Source: Cellulosimicrobium sp. CUA-896 (lineage in GTDB: Bacteria > Actinomycetota > Actinomycetes > Actinomycetales > Cellulomonadaceae). Taken from it: a stretch of DNA of 64,000 nucleotides. Both the position numbers and the translations under genes were made by a program. Location of the stretch: the NCBI RefSeq assembly GCF_001942335.1, contig NZ_MKKH01000003.1, positions 39,900 through 103,899 of the forward strand, in the 5' to 3' direction. This document shows, one piece after another, positions 1 through 10,166 of the stretch; within the stretch, counting starts at the first letter, position 1; each line of letters starts with the position of its first letter. The notes under the pieces are model-generated. The model saw only the letters and a list, made by a program, of their open reading frames with translations, was not told the origin of the DNA and did no database searches.

Positions 1-1316
1 TCCTGCGGGACGAGCACCACGCGCTCGCGCAGGCTCGAGGCACGCAGCTCGCGCAGGTCGACGCCGTCGAGCAGGACGCGTCCGGCCGTCGGGTCCATGA
101 GCCGTGTCACGAGCTTGGCGATCGTCGTCTTGCCGGACCCGGTGGCGCCCACGACGGCGACGGACGCGCGCGCCGGCAGGTCGAGGTCCACGCCGTGCAG
201 CACCTCGGGGCCGCCCGGGTACGCGAACCGGACCCCCTCGAGCCGCACGTGGGCCGGGCCTCGCGGGCTGACGGCGCCGTCGTCCCCCGCGTCGACGACC
301 TCCGCGGGCGTCTCGAGGACCGCGAGCACGCGGCGCCAGCCCGCGACGGCGTTCTGCAGCTCGTTGAGGATCTCCGTGGCCATCTGGACGGGTCCGGTGA
401 ACAGCTGGACGAGGAACAGGAACGCCAGCAGGCGCCCGACGGTGATGTCGCCCGCCACCCCGAGGAGCGACCCCACGACCACGACCACGGCGAGCACGAG
501 GTTGGCGACGAGCACGCCGCTCGAGAAGACGACGGCGACGAGCTTCTGCGCGCGGACCATGGCGCGCCGGGTCTCGTGGACGGCCGCGTCGATGCGACGC
601 GCGGTCCGGGCACCGACGCCGTAGGCGCGGATGGTCTCGGCGCCCACGACGGACTCCGAGATCGCGCCGAGCATGGCGCCCACGCGTGCCCGCACCGCGG
701 TGTACGCCTCGTTGACCCGCCGCTGCGCGGGGCGCAGCACGAGGAACAGGGGCACGAAGCACGCCCAGACCACGAGGGTGAGCTGCCACGAGTAGATCGC
801 CATGAGCACGGTCGCGACGGCGATCTGCAGCACCGAGACGAGCAGCATGATGCCGCCCCACTGCACGAACAGCGAGATGGTGTCGACGTCGCTCGTGACG
901 CGCGAGACGAGCGAGCCGCGCCGCTCCGTGCTCTGCGTGAGGACCGACAGGTCGTGCACGTGACGGAACGCGCGCACGCGCAGCGACGCGAGGCCCGCCT
1001 CCGTGGACCGGAACAGGCGCACGTTCACGAGCGCCGAGCACAGCCCGGCGACGACGAGCACGCCCGCCGCCACGCCGACGAGGAGCGCCACGCGAGCGGT
1101 GTCCGGACCGCCCTCGGCGAGGACACCGGTGTCGATCGTCTGCTGGACGGCGACCGGCACGACGACGCGCCCGAGCGCCGCGGCGATCGCGAGGCCGAGC
1201 GTGACCCACAGCCCGTCGAGGATCTGCGGCGAGACCTGCACGCCGCGGCGCAGGGTCGCGAGCACGCCCAGCGTGCTCGCCGAGGCGATGCGGGCCTCGG
1301 TGGTCGTGGTGCTCAT
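1..1316 (-). CDS. ABC exporter subunit (membrane + ATPase domains), C-terminus outside the window
   Basis: This is the second half of a heterodimeric ABC exporter; only the first ~438 residues are in the window. The N-terminal ~330 residues form the six-helix exporter membrane domain, followed by the start of the nucleotide-binding domain. Walker A is GATGSGKT and a Q-loop (VLVPQE) lies just before the edge. The ATG overlaps the stop of the upstream exporter gene by four bases (ATGA), so the two subunits are translationally coupled. The signature, Walker B and H-loop are not visible. The upstream partner carries a degenerate ATP site, so this subunit probably supplies the catalytic Walker B glutamate; that is inference. 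The substrate cannot be read from the sequence. Confidence 0.9.
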   Translation of the reverse strand, partial: MSTTTTEARIASASTLGVLATLRRGVQVSPQILDGLWVTLGLAIAAALGRVVVPVAVQQTIDTGVLAEGGPDTARVALLVGVAAGVLVVAGLCSALVNVRLFRSTEAGLASLRVRAFRHVHDLSVLTQSTERRGSLVSRVTSDVDTISLFVQWGGIMLLVSVLQIAVATVLMAIYSWQLTLVVWACFVPLFLVLRPAQRRVNEAYTAVRARVGAMLGAISESVVGAETIRAYGVGARTARRIDAAVHETRRAMVRAQKLVAVVFSSGVLVANLVLAVVVVVGSLLGVAGDITVGRLLAFLFLVQLFTGPVQMATEILNELQNAVAGWRRVLAVLETPAEVVDAGDDGAVSPRGPAHVRLEGVRFAYPGGPEVLHGVDLDLPARASVAVVGATGSGKTTIAKLVTRLMDPTAGRVLLDGVDLRELRASSLRERVVLVPQ

Positions 1317-3298
1317 TCCTCCAGCGCCCCTGCCTCGGCGCGACGTACGACGACGTCCGCCTCCTCGTCCTCCTGCCGGTCGAGGGCGTCCCGCTCGTCC
1401 GCGGCACGCCGCTCGGCCTCGCGCGCGTACGCGGTCGCGAGCTCGCGGTACTCGGCGTCGCGCGCGACGAGCTCGGCGTGGGTACCGACGTCGACCACGC
1501 GCCCGGACTCGACGTGCACGACGACGTCGGCGAGCGCGACGCTCGCCATCCGGTAGGCGACCATGACGACCGTCGGGCCCTGCGCCCCGTCCCGCCGCAG
1601 CCCGGCGAGGACCTGCTGCTCGACGCGCGGGTCCACGGCCGACGTCGCGTCGTCGAGCACGAGGAGCCGCGGCCGGCGCACGAGCGCGCGGGCGATCGCC
1701 AGCCGCTGGCGCTGACCGCCCGACAGGTTCGCCCCGCGCTCCCCGAGGGGGGCGTCGAGGCCCTCCGGCAGCCGCTCGACGACGTCGTCGAGGCGCGCGA
1801 GCCGCAGCGCCTCCCACACCTGGTCGTCGTCGGGTCCCGCGTCGTCCTCGTCGGTGAGCGTGACGTTGCCCCGCACGGTGTCCTCGAAGACGAACGCCTG
1901 CTGCGCGACGAGCGCGACCTGCCGCGTGAGCTCGTCCTCGCGGACCTCGCGCACGTCCGTGCCGTCGAGCAGCACCCGGCCGCGCGTCGGGTCGGACAAC
2001 CGGGCGAGGAGCGACACGAGGGTCGTCTTGCCGGAGCCCGTCGGTCCCACCACGGCGACGACCGAACCCGGCGCGAGGTCGAGGTCGACGTCGTCCAGGA
2101 GCGTGACGTCCCGTCCCCCGGCGCGGACGTCCAGGCCGACGCGCTCGAGCCGGACCGCGAGGCCCCCGCCGGACACGGGCAGAGTCCGGGTGCCGGGGAC
2201 GAGCACGCCGCCGGAGTCGATCACCCGGCTGATCCGCTCGTAGCCGACGAGCCCGCGCGGGAGCTCGCCGAGCACCCAGCCGAACGCGCGCACGGGGACG
2301 GCCATCACCGTCAGCAGGTAGGCGGCCGTGACGATGTCGCCGGCCTCCACGCCTCCTGCGGCGAGCCGCGCCGTCCCCACGCCGAGCACGAGCAGCGTGC
2401 CGAGCGACGGCAGGAGCTCGATGACCGGGTCGAAGAACGCGCGGACCACGCCGACGCGGACGTTGGCGGCACGCAGCGTGTCGGTGCGCTCGGCGAACCG
2501 CCGCTCCTCGCGCGCCTCGGTGCCGAGCGACTTGACGAGCAGGGCCGCCTCGAAGCTCTCGTGCGCGACGTCCGCGACCTCCGCCCGCAGCTGCTGGGCC
2601 CGCGTGACGGCCGGCGACATGTGCCGCTGGAACACGACGTTGACGACGACCGCGAGCGGGATGATGACGAGGGCCGCGCACGCGAGCCACACGTCGATCC
2701 CGAAGAGCATCACCGCGGCCACGACGATCATCACCACGACGCCGAGCGCGAAGGGCAGCGGGTTGAACACGCCGGTCGCGGCCTCGACGTCGGAGCTGGC
2801 GTTCGAGAGCAGCTGCCCCGCCGGGTGCGCGCGGTGCCACGACATCGGCAGCCGCAGGTACTGGCGGGAGACGGCCGTGCGGTGGCGGGCCTGGAGCGCC
2901 GCGTACCCGTTGCCGGCGAAGATGCGCCGGGCGGCGACGCTGACCGCGAGCGAGACCGCGATCCCGGCGAGCACGAGCCCGGCGAGCCAGATGCGCCCGC
3001 GCGCGACCTCGTCGCCCCCGAGCGCGGGCACGACGACCTCGTCGGTGACGGTGCCCACCGCGCGGCTGACGCCGACGGTGAGGGCGCCGAACGCCGCGGA
3101 GGCGCCGATCGCGAGGACGTAGGTGCGCCACTCGTCGCGGATGCCTCGCCCCATGAGCACGAGGGAGCGGCGCACGCGCGAGCCCGTGAGGCCGTGGGGT
3201 CGGCGCACGACGGGTTCTGCGGGCAGCCGGTCCGGCGGCGGGACCGTCGCGGTGGTCGGGCGCAGGGCGCGCGCGGGTGGTGGTGCGGCGTCGCTCAT
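1313..3298 (-). CDS. ABC exporter subunit with degenerate ATPase site (661 aa)
   Basis: Full-length ABC half-transporter. The membrane domain spans roughly residues 55-345 and the nucleotide-binding domain 375-640. Walker A is GPTGSGKT (418-425), the Q-loop is around VAQQAF, and the signature LSGGQ (525-529) is canonical. Two catalytic positions are not: Walker B reads LLVLDD, with Asp550 where the catalytic Glu belongs, and the H-loop has Tyr582 in place of His. This pattern is known in heterodimeric exporters such as TM287/288 and BmrCD, where one site is non-hydrolytic. The gene starts 4 bases after the hisF stop, and its own stop overlaps the partner's ATG. The transported compound is unknown. 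Confidence in family is high. Confidence 0.93.
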   Translation of the reverse strand: MSDAAPPPARALRPTTATVPPPDRLPAEPVVRRPHGLTGSRVRRSLVLMGRGIRDEWRTYVLAIGASAAFGALTVGVSRAVGTVTDEVVVPALGGDEVARGRIWLAGLVLAGIAVSLAVSVAARRIFAGNGYAALQARHRTAVSRQYLRLPMSWHRAHPAGQLLSNASSDVEAATGVFNPLPFALGVVVMIVVAAVMLFGIDVWLACAALVIIPLAVVVNVVFQRHMSPAVTRAQQLRAEVADVAHESFEAALLVKSLGTEAREERRFAERTDTLRAANVRVGVVRAFFDPVIELLPSLGTLLVLGVGTARLAAGGVEAGDIVTAAYLLTVMAVPVRAFGWVLGELPRGLVGYERISRVIDSGGVLVPGTRTLPVSGGGLAVRLERVGLDVRAGGRDVTLLDDVDLDLAPGSVVAVVGPTGSGKTTLVSLLARLSDPTRGRVLLDGTDVREVREDELTRQVALVAQQAFVFEDTVRGNVTLTDEDDAGPDDDQVWEALRLARLDDVVERLPEGLDAPLGERGANLSGGQRQRLAIARALVRRPRLLVLDDATSAVDPRVEQQVLAGLRRDGAQGPTVVMVAYRMASVALADVVVHVESGRVVDVGTHAELVARDAEYRELATAYAREAERRAADERDALDRQEDEEADVVVRRAEAGALEE

Positions 3299-3302
3299 GT
3301 CG

Positions 3303-4073
3303 TCAGCGCACCTCGAGGCCGGCGGAGCGCATCGCGTCCTTGACCTGCGCCACGGTCAGCGCGCCGAAGTGGAACACGCTGGCCGCGAGCACCGCGTCGG
3401 CACCCGCGCGGGCCGCCTCGACGAAGTGCTCGGGCGTGCCGGCACCGCCGCTCGCGATGAGCGGCACGCGCACCTCACGGCGCACCGCGGCGAACATCTC
3501 GAGGTCGAACCCCGCGGTCGTGCCGTCGGCGTCCATGGAGTTCAGGAGGATCTCGCCGGCGCCGAGCTCGGCCGCGCGCGCGGCCCACCCCACCGCGTCG
3601 ATGCCGGTGCCGCGCCGCCCGCCGTGGGTGGTGACCTCGTAGCCGGACGGGGTGGTCGCGCCCCCAGTGGTGCGTCGGGCGTCCACCGACAGGGTGAGGA
3701 CCTGGCTGCCGAACCGGTCGGCGATCTCGGCGATGAGCTCGGGACGCGCGATCGCGGCGGTGTTCACCCCGACCTTGTCCGCGCCCGCGCGCAGCAGCCG
3801 GTCGACGTCGTCGGCGGTGCGCACGCCTCCCCCGACGGTCAGCGGCACGAACACCTGCTCCGCGGTGCGGCGCACGACGTCGTACGTCGTCTCGCGGTTG
3901 CCCGACGACGCCGAGACGTCGAGGAACGTCACCTCGTCCGCGCCCTCGCCGTCGTACCGCGCGGCGAGCTCGACCGGGTCGCCGGCGTCGCGCAGGTTCT
4001 CGAAGTTCACGCCCTTGACGACCCGGCCGGCGTCGACGTCGAGGCACGGGATCACGCGGATCGCGACGGTCAC
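3303..4073 (-). CDS. hisF: Imidazole glycerol phosphate synthase cyclase subunit HisF
   Basis: HisF (256 aa) is the cyclase of the histidine pathway. It condenses ammonia from HisH with PRFAR to give imidazole glycerol phosphate and AICAR. The N-terminus [17 protein letters not shown] is characteristic, with the first catalytic Asp in CLDVD. The barrel motifs [28 protein letters not shown] (second catalytic Asp) and IASGGAG are all present. The start is the GTG giving VTVAIRVIP, which overlaps the stop of the upstream lipoprotein gene (GTGA). An upstream extension to 4403 in this frame is only a shadow of that gene. No other his genes are in the window, so hisF is here separated from any his cluster. 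Confidence 0.97.
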   Translation of the reverse strand: MTVAIRVIPCLDVDAGRVVKGVNFENLRDAGDPVELAARYDGEGADEVTFLDVSASSGNRETTYDVVRRTAEQVFVPLTVGGGVRTADDVDRLLRAGADKVGVNTAAIARPELIAEIADRFGSQVLTLSVDARRTTGGATTPSGYEVTTHGGRRGTGIDAVGWAARAAELGAGEILLNSMDADGTTAGFDLEMFAAVRREVRVPLIASGGAGTPEHFVEAARAGADAVLAASVFHFGALTVAQVKDAMRSAGLEVR

Positions 4074-5123
4074 GAGTTCTCTCCTTGGTCTGCCGGCACC
4101 TCGCCGGTCTGGTCGGGGGCGGCGGGCGGCGCCTCCGAGGACTCGCCCGCGGCCTGCTCGGCCGTCACGGGGAAGTGCGCGTCGAGGATGTCGACGACGT
4201 AGACGAGGGTCTCCTCGGCGAGCGGGCTCGCCGTGCCGCCGTAGCCCAGGCTCGGCGGCACCACGAGCAGCACGCGGCTGCCGACGGACTGCTCGAGCAG
4301 CCCCTGCTCCCAGCCCTCGATCACCTCGCCGATGCCGATCATGACGGACGACGGCGCCGCGCCGTCGGTCCACGTCGAGTCGAACACCCCGCCGTCGGAC
4401 CACCGCACGCCCGTGTAGCGCACCGTGACGACCTGTCCCGCCTCCACCTGGCGCCCGCGCCGCGCACGAGCGGCTGGACGACGAGGTCGGAGGGCGCGGG
4501 CGTGTCGGGCGGGACGGTCACCGTGGGGGCACCGTCCTCCCCCGCGACGACGGTGGGCATGCCCTCGGCCGGCTCGACCGGTTCGCCCTGCGCCCGGGTG
4601 GGCAGCACGTCGACGACCAGGACCACGGGCACGCCGTCGTCCTCCTCCACGAGCAGCAGGCGCGCGCCGACGCGCTGCCCGCGCAGCAGGTCCGCGAGCG
4701 CGCTGCCGACGGAGGCGTCGCTCAGGGTGAACCACTGCGGCGCGTCGGTGTACGTGTTCTGCAGCACCGTGCCGTCCCGCGCGTCCTGCGCGTACAGGTT
4801 GAGCAGCAGCGGGCCACCGTCGACGAGCTCGCGCCCGGTGCCCGGCCACACGACCTCCGAGCGGCTCTGCGGCACGTCGAGCGGGGTCGTGTACGTCAGC
4901 GTGGGCGGCGCGCCGCGGAGCCCGCGACCTCGACCGCCGTGTTGAGCGGGGTCTGCGCCGCGTCCTCCGGCTCCTCGCACGCACCCAGCAGGAGCGCGGC
5001 GACGAGCGCGAGCGCCACGGCGAGCAGCGCGCGAGGTCGGTGCGCCCGCCCGCGCGCGCGGCGTCGTCCCGGCCGTGCCGCGACCCCGTCGGGTCGCACG
5101 GCCGTCGGAAGCACGGTCCTCAC
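4070..5123 (-). CDS. Lipoprotein with tandem FKBP-type peptidyl-prolyl isomerase domains (two frame breaks)
   Basis: Predicted exported lipoprotein of ~351 aa after frame repair. An arginine-rich N-terminus leads to a hydrophobic stretch and the lipobox LLLGAC. Two FKBP-like units follow; the second is clear ([19 protein letters not shown], then [29 protein letters not shown]). The first is divergent ([14 protein letters not shown]...). The frame is lost near 4915 and again near 4450; adding one base at each place joins all parts (at 4450, GCCAGG becomes GCCGAGG, giving [11 protein letters not shown]). It would catalyse cis-trans proline isomerisation on the outer face of the membrane. It lies between pafA and hisF with a 15-bp gap to pafA. 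The start is the GTG at 5123; a start further in is possible. Confidence 0.85.
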
Positions 5124-5138
5124 ATCACGCCCCGCACG

Positions 5139-6499
5139 TCACATCGACTCGATGAGTCGTTCCACGCGCTCGTCGACGCTGCGGAAGGGGTCCTTGCACA
5201 GCACGGTGCGCTGCGCCTGGTCGTTGAGCTTCAGGTGCACCCAGTCCACCGTGTAGTCGCGGCGCGCCTCCTGCGCGGCGCGCACGAAGTCGCCGCGCAG
5301 CTTGGCGCGCGTGGTCTGCGGCGGCACGGCCGTCGACTCGAACACCTCGAGGTCGGTCGTGATCCGCTCGACCATCCCGCGCGCGGCGAGCAGGTTGTAC
5401 AGCCCTTCCGTGCGCGAGATGTCGTGGTAGGCGAGGTCGAGCCGGGCGACGCGCGGGTCGTCGAGCGCGAGGCCGTGCTTGGCCCGGTACCGCTCGATGA
5501 GCCGGTACTTGATCACCCAGTCGAGCTCCCGGTCGACGAGCGAGAGGTCCCCCGTCTCCAGCGCGCGCAGGCCGCGCTCCCACAGGTCGAGCACCTGCTT
5601 GACGACGGGCGTGGGCGACACCTCGGTGTCGACGAACTCCTTGACGCGCTGCAGGTACTCGCCCTGCAGGTCGATCGCCGTCACCGTGCGCCCGCTCGCG
5701 AGCTGGACCGGCTGCTTGGCCGTGATGTCGTGGCTGATCTCGCGGATCGAGCGGATGGGGTTCTCGAGCGCGAGGTCGCGCATCGGCAGGCCCGCCTCGA
5801 CCATGCGCAGGATGAGGTCGGTCGTACCCACCTTGAGCATCGTCGTGGTCTCGGCCATCGAGGAGTCGCCGACGATGACGTGCAGGCGCCGGTAGCTCTC
5901 CGCGTCCGCGTGCGGCTCGTCGCGCGTGTTGATGATGGGCCGCGACCGCGTGGTCGCGCTCGACACGGCCTCCCAGATGTGGTCCGCGCGCTGCGACAGG
6001 CAGAAGACGGCGCCCCGCGGGGTCGAGAGCACCTTGCCCGCGCCGGTGAGGATCTGCCGCGTGATGAGGAACGGCACGAGCACGTCGGAGAGCCGCGCGA
6101 AGTCGCCCTGGCGCCGCACGAGGTAGTTCTCGTGGCAGCCGTAGGAGTTGCCCGCCGAGTCGGTGTTGTTCTTGAACAGGTGGATGCGCCCCGGCAGCCC
6201 CTCGTGCTCGAGCCGCTGCTGGCGTCCGCGACGAGCCCCTCGAGGATCCGCTCCCCGCCGCGGTCGTACGCCACGAGCTGGCGGACGTCGTCGCACTCCG
6301 CCGTCGCGTACTCAGGGTGCGAGCCGACGTCGAGGTACAGCCGCGAGCCGTTGCGCAGGAAGACGTTCGACGAGCGCCCCCACGCGACGACCTTGCGGAA
6401 CAGGTAGCGCGCGACCTCGTCGGCCGACAGCCCGCGGCCGTCGTCGGCGGCGCACGTGACGCCGTACTCCGTCTCGAGCCCGAAGATCCTGCGGTCCAT
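5139..6499 (-). CDS. pafA: Pup-protein ligase PafA (one frame break)
   Basis: PafA attaches the C-terminal glutamate of Pup to substrate lysines, using ATP, and so marks proteins for the proteasome. The N-terminal motif [16 protein letters not shown] is diagnostic of the PafA/Dop family and carries a metal-binding Glu. Further conserved blocks are [37 protein letters not shown] and the C-terminal [17 protein letters not shown]. The frame breaks near 6225, where GCCAGCAG should read GCCGAGCAG (ADAEQRLEHEG). Repaired, it is 453 aa, the usual PafA length. It starts 6 bases after the prcA stop, so it is in one transcription unit with the 20S genes. Confidence 0.96.
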
Positions 6500-6505
6500 G
6501 CGGTC

Positions 6506-7291
6506 CTACCCCCCGTCCGACGTGCCGGCCGCCGGCGCGGTGCCGTCGTCCGGGGTGCCGCTGCCCCGGCTGTCGCCGGGGCTGCCGTCGCCGTGGCCGT
6601 CACGCAGCAGGCCCTCGAGGACCGAGCCGGACAGGCGGCGGAACGCACGACGCGGGCGCGTGCGGTCGAGCACCGCGACCTCGAGCTGGCTCGCGGGGAT
6701 CTCGCGCGCGTCGGCCTCCTCGGCCCCGGCTCCCAGCGCCCGCACGCCGAGGCGCAGCGCGTCCCCGAGCTCCATGCCCGGCCGCCACCCGTCACCGAGG
6801 ATGCGTCCGAGCTGCTCCGCCTGGCCGCCCATCACCACGTAGCCCTGCTCGTCGGCCACCGAGCCGTCGTACGAGATGCGGTAGAGCTGGTCCTGCGCCG
6901 GCGTCGGGCCGACCTCGGCGACGACGATCTCGACCTCCATCGGCTTGGACTCCGTGGTGAACACGGTGCCGAGCGTCTGGGCGTACGCGTTCGCCAGGCC
7001 GCGCGCGTTGACGTCGGTGCGGTCGTAGGAGTACCCCCGCAGGTCGGCGTACCGCACCCCGGCCACGCGTAGGTTCTCGAACTCGTTGTACTTGCCGACC
7101 GCGGCGAACGCGATCCGGTCGTAGATCTCGGAGATCTTGTGCAGCGCGCGCGACGGGTTCTCGGTCGCGAACGCGATCCCGTCCTCGAACGCGAGGGCGA
7201 CGACGGAACGGCCCCGGGCGATGCCCTTGCGCGCGAAGTCCGCCCGGTCCTTCATCAGCTGCTCGGGCGAGACGTAGAACGGCATCGTCAT
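6506..7291 (-). CDS. prcA: 20S proteasome alpha subunit PrcA
   Basis: The alpha subunit (261 aa) forms the outer, gating rings of the 20S core and docks the Arc ATPase. The N-terminal segment [31 protein letters not shown] is typical of actinobacterial PrcA, as is the block [32 protein letters not shown]. The C-terminal ~45 residues are a Gly/Ser/Asp-rich tail of low complexity, as is common in PrcA. Its ATG overlaps the prcB stop by four bases (ATGA), implying balanced translation of alpha and beta. The gene is intact. Confidence 0.97.
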   Translation of the reverse strand: MTMPFYVSPEQLMKDRADFARKGIARGRSVVALAFEDGIAFATENPSRALHKISEIYDRIAFAAVGKYNEFENLRVAGVRYADLRGYSYDRTDVNARGLANAYAQTLGTVFTTESKPMEVEIVVAEVGPTPAQDQLYRISYDGSVADEQGYVVMGGQAEQLGRILGDGWRPGMELGDALRLGVRALGAGAEEADAREIPASQLEVAVLDRTRPRRAFRRLSGSVLEGLLRDGHGDGSPGDSRGSGTPDDGTAPAAGTSDGG

Positions 7292-8162
7292 GCGAGGTCA
7301 CCTCCCGGGACGGCGCGGCCGCCGGCCTCACCCGCGCGGCGCTCGGCTACGATCTGCTCGACCACGGCCTCCAGCTCGTCGGCGGGCACGCGCTCGTAGC
7401 CCGCGGCGGTGACCACCGCGACCACCGGCCAGATCCGGCGGACTGGGTCCGGACCACCGGTCGCCGAGTCGTCGTCGGCCGCGTCGTACAGCGACTCGAC
7501 CGCCACCCGCACCGCGGCGTCGCGCTCCAGACCAGCGCGCCACAGCTTCTTCAGCGCGCCGCGGGCGAACACCGAGCCCGAGCCGACGCTGTGGTGGTCG
7601 CGCTCCTCGTAGCGCCCGCCGGTCACGTCGTAGGAGAAGATCCGGCCCTGGCCGCGGTCGAGGTCGTAGCCGGCGAACAGCGGCACGACGGCCAGGCCCT
7701 GCATCGCCATCGGCAGGTTCTGCCGGATCATCATCGACAGGCGGTTCGCCTTGCCGTCGAGCGAGAGGAGCGCGCCCTCGATCTTCTCGTAGTGCTCGAG
7801 CTCGAGCTGGAAGAGGCGCACGAGCTCGACGGCGAGACCGGCCGTCCCCGCGATGCCGACGGCCGAGAACTCGTCCGCCGGGAAGACCTTCTCGATCTCA
7901 CGGTGGGCGATCATCGACCCCATCGTGGCGCGCCGGTCACCGGCCATGACGACGCCGCCCGCGCCGTCGGCCCCGAAGGTGGCCGCGACGATCGTGGTGG
8001 CGTGCGGCGCCTCGGGCGCGACGCGGGGTGCGTCGCCGCGCGGCGCGCCGGCAGCAGGTCCGGCGCGTGACCGGAGAGGAAGTCCAGGAACGACGACGAC
8101 CCGGGGGTCGTGAACGCGTCGGGCAGCCGGCCGGGGAGGCGCTGGGGCTGGTGGGTGCTCAT
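7288..8162 (-). CDS. prcB: 20S proteasome beta subunit PrcB (one frame break)
   Basis: The beta subunit carries the proteolytic site, an N-terminal threonine freed by self-cleavage of a propeptide. After repair of one base near 8035 the protein is 291 aa. Residues 1-55 are the propeptide, beginning [19 protein letters not shown]. The mature chain begins [15 protein letters not shown], placing the nucleophile at about Thr56. The usual [27 protein letters not shown] and [12 protein letters not shown] blocks follow. The break sits in the propeptide just before the cleavage site, so a naive caller would start the gene late, at MAGDRR, and lose Thr1. It starts 19 bases after pup and overlaps prcA. 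Confidence 0.95.
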
Positions 8163-8181
8163 CGGCGCTCGACCACTCTTC

Positions 8182-8382
8182 CTACTCGCCGCCCTTCTGC
8201 ACGAAGCCCCGGACGAAGGACTCCGCGTTGGTCTCCAGGACCTCGTCGATCTCCTCGAGCAGCGCGTCGACCTCCGCGTCGCGGGACTGGGCCTGCGGAG
8301 CCGTGGGGACCTCCGGGGCGTCCGGCTCGTCGTCGGGACGCCGGTCCTCGTGCGACGCGTGGGTGCGTTCCGTACCCGCCAT
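8182..8382 (-). CDS. pup: Prokaryotic ubiquitin-like protein Pup (ends Gly-Gly-Glu)
   Basis: Pup is a 66-residue, largely disordered protein tag. It is rich in Asp/Glu, has the predicted coiled-coil helix EVDALLEEIDEVLETNAESFV that binds the Arc coiled coil, and ends FVQKGGE. Because the last residue is already Glu, it can be ligated by PafA directly; Pups ending in Gln must first be deamidated by Dop. The start is the ATG giving MAGTERTH, preceded by a strong Shine-Dalgarno (GAGGAGG, six bases before). An in-frame extension upstream exists but has no such site. It lies between dop and prcB, the standard actinobacterial order. Confidence 0.97.
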   Translation of the reverse strand: MAGTERTHASHEDRRPDDEPDAPEVPTAPQAQSRDAEVDALLEEIDEVLETNAESFVRGFVQKGGE

Positions 8383-8423
8383 GGCTGCCTCCTCGTCCGC
8401 CGGGCACGCCCGGCGCTCGTCGT

Positions 8424-8441
8424 GCCGCACTCTCGTGCGGC
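8424..8441 (-). promoter_or_regulatory. Small hairpin in the leader of pup
   Basis: GCCGCAC and GTGCGGC form a perfect 7-bp stem with a four-base loop (TCTC). It ends about 42 bases upstream of the pup ATG. It could be part of a terminator for dop or an attenuator or stabiliser for pup-prcBA; the sequence alone does not decide. Confidence 0.45.
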
Positions 8442-8475
8442 CCGGCCGCCCTCGCGACCGGCTCCTGCCCGCGGG

Positions 8476-8495
8476 CGGCGCCCCGGGGGGCGCCG
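8476..8495 (-). terminator. GC-rich hairpin after dop, likely terminator
   Basis: CGGCGCCCC pairs with GGGGCGCCG around a two-base centre, starting about 29 bases past the dop stop. There is no U-tract, as is common in high-GC actinobacteria. It would separate dop from pup-prcB-prcA-pafA transcription at least partly. Confidence 0.5.
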
Positions 8496-8523
8496 TCCTG
8501 CCCCCAGCCTAGTCGCCGGACAC

Positions 8524-10166
8524 TCACCCCGGTGCGGCGAGACCCGCCAGGAGCGCCGACGCGTCGGGGCTGGCGTCGAGCAGCGCCCCGATGTGGGCGC
8601 GCGTGCCCCGCAACGGGTCCATCATCGGGACGCGCTGCAGCGACGGCGCGCCCGGCACGTCGAAGATCACGGAGTCCCAGCTCGCCGCGGACACCTGGTC
8701 CCCGTAGCGCGCCACGACCTCGCCGCGGAAGTACGCACGCGTGTCCTCCGGCGCGTGGTGCACGGCCGCGCCGACCTCGCGCTCCGAAACGACCCGGTCG
8801 ACGGCCCCGGCCGCGAGGAGGCGGTGGTAGACGCCGCGCTCGGGCCGCACGTCCGACCACTGCAGGTCCATCGCCGCGAGCCGCGGGTGCCCCCAGTCGA
8901 GCCCGTCGCGCTCGCGCAGGCGGTCGAGCAGCCGCAGCTTGGCGACCCACTCGACGTCGCGCGCGCACGCGTCGCGGTCCGCCCCGAGGCGCGCGAGCAC
9001 CGACTCCCAGCGGGTGAGCACGTCGCGCGTCGGCGCGTCGGGCCCGTCGCGCCCGCGAGCCGTGTCGAGACGTCCGCCGCGACCTGCAGGTACTCGCGCT
9101 GCACCTCGAGAGCGGTGAGCGAGCGCCCGTCGGCCAGCCGCAGCCGCTGCGTCAGGTCGAGGTCGCGGCTCACGCGCTGGACGTCGCCCACCGGGTCCGC
9201 GAGGCGCAGCCCGGCGAGGCGCGCGCGCAGGTCCGGGCCCAGCTCCTCGAGGTGCTCGGCGACGAGGAGGACGAGCGACGTCGTCCCGGTCTTCAGGTAC
9301 GTGGCCGGCTCGAAGAGGTTCGCGTCGCCCAGGATGAGGTGCAGGCGTCGCCAGCGCTGGCGGTCGGCGTGCGGCTCGTCACGCGTGTTGACGATGGGGC
9401 GCCGCAGCGTCGTCTCCAGACCGACCTCCGCCTCGACGTAGTCCGCCCGCTGGGAGATCTGGAACCCGTGCTCCTCCCCCGCGGGCCCGAGCCCGACCCG
9501 GCCCGAGCCGGCGAACACCTGCCGCGTGACGAGGAACGGCGTGAGGACCTCCACGAGGACGCCGAACGGGACCGACCGGTCCACGAGGTAGTTCTCGTGC
9601 GTGCCGTAGCTCGCGCCCTTGCCGTCGACGTTGTTCTTGTACAGCACCACCGGCGACCCGGGCGCGTTCGCGAGCTCCCGGGCCGCGGCGAGCATGACGC
9701 GCTCGCCCGCCACGTCCCAGCACACGACGTCGTGCGGCACGGTCACCTCGGGCGAGGAGTACTCCGGGTGCGCGTGGTCCACGTACAGCCGTGCCCCGTT
9801 CGTGAGGATGACGTTCGCCGCGCTCGGGTCGTCGTACTCCTCCGACGTCGGGCGCGCGAGCTCCTGGAGCGAGCCGGCGCGCGCGCCGTCCGCCGACGGA
9901 CCCGACGGTGCCGGGGCGGCCGGGTCGTCGGTGAGCATCGACGGGTGCGCCGACGCGCGCGGCACGTGGAACCCGCGCGCGTCCTGCAGCGGGTCCTCGT
10001 CGTCGTAGTCCCACCGCGCCCGGCCTCGCGCGCCGTCGCTGCGCGCCGCGAGCGCCCGGTACGTCGTGACGACCTGGCTCGACATGAGCATCGGGTTGGC
10101 CAAGGGCTGGCCCGGCTGCAGGACGCCGTACTCGGTCTCGATCCCCATGACCCGTCGAACGCTCAC
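8524..10166 (-). CDS. dop: Depupylase Dop (one frame break)
   Basis: Dop removes Pup from substrates and, in species with PupQ, deamidates Pup. It is a PafA homologue: [11 protein letters not shown] at the N-terminus with the metal-binding Glu, then [37 protein letters not shown] and [23 protein letters not shown]. The frame is lost near 9045; one added base joins ...RLAGATGP to [19 protein letters not shown]. Repaired length is 547 aa, longer than PafA because of the Dop-specific insert after residue ~50. The start is GTG at 10166; ATG at 10148 (MGIETEYG) is an alternative. As Pup here ends in Glu, the main role is presumably depupylation. Confidence 0.95.

Noticed and set aside
195..4945. 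Long plus-strand open frames over the ABC exporter, hisF and FKBP genes
   Set aside because: Same antisense effect; low-complexity Arg/Asp/His sequence and no ribosome sites.
5139..10166. pafA, prcB and dop as pseudogenes
   Set aside because: Each has a single one-base break with intact motifs on both sides, and the same kind of break affects many unrelated genes; assembly error is more likely.
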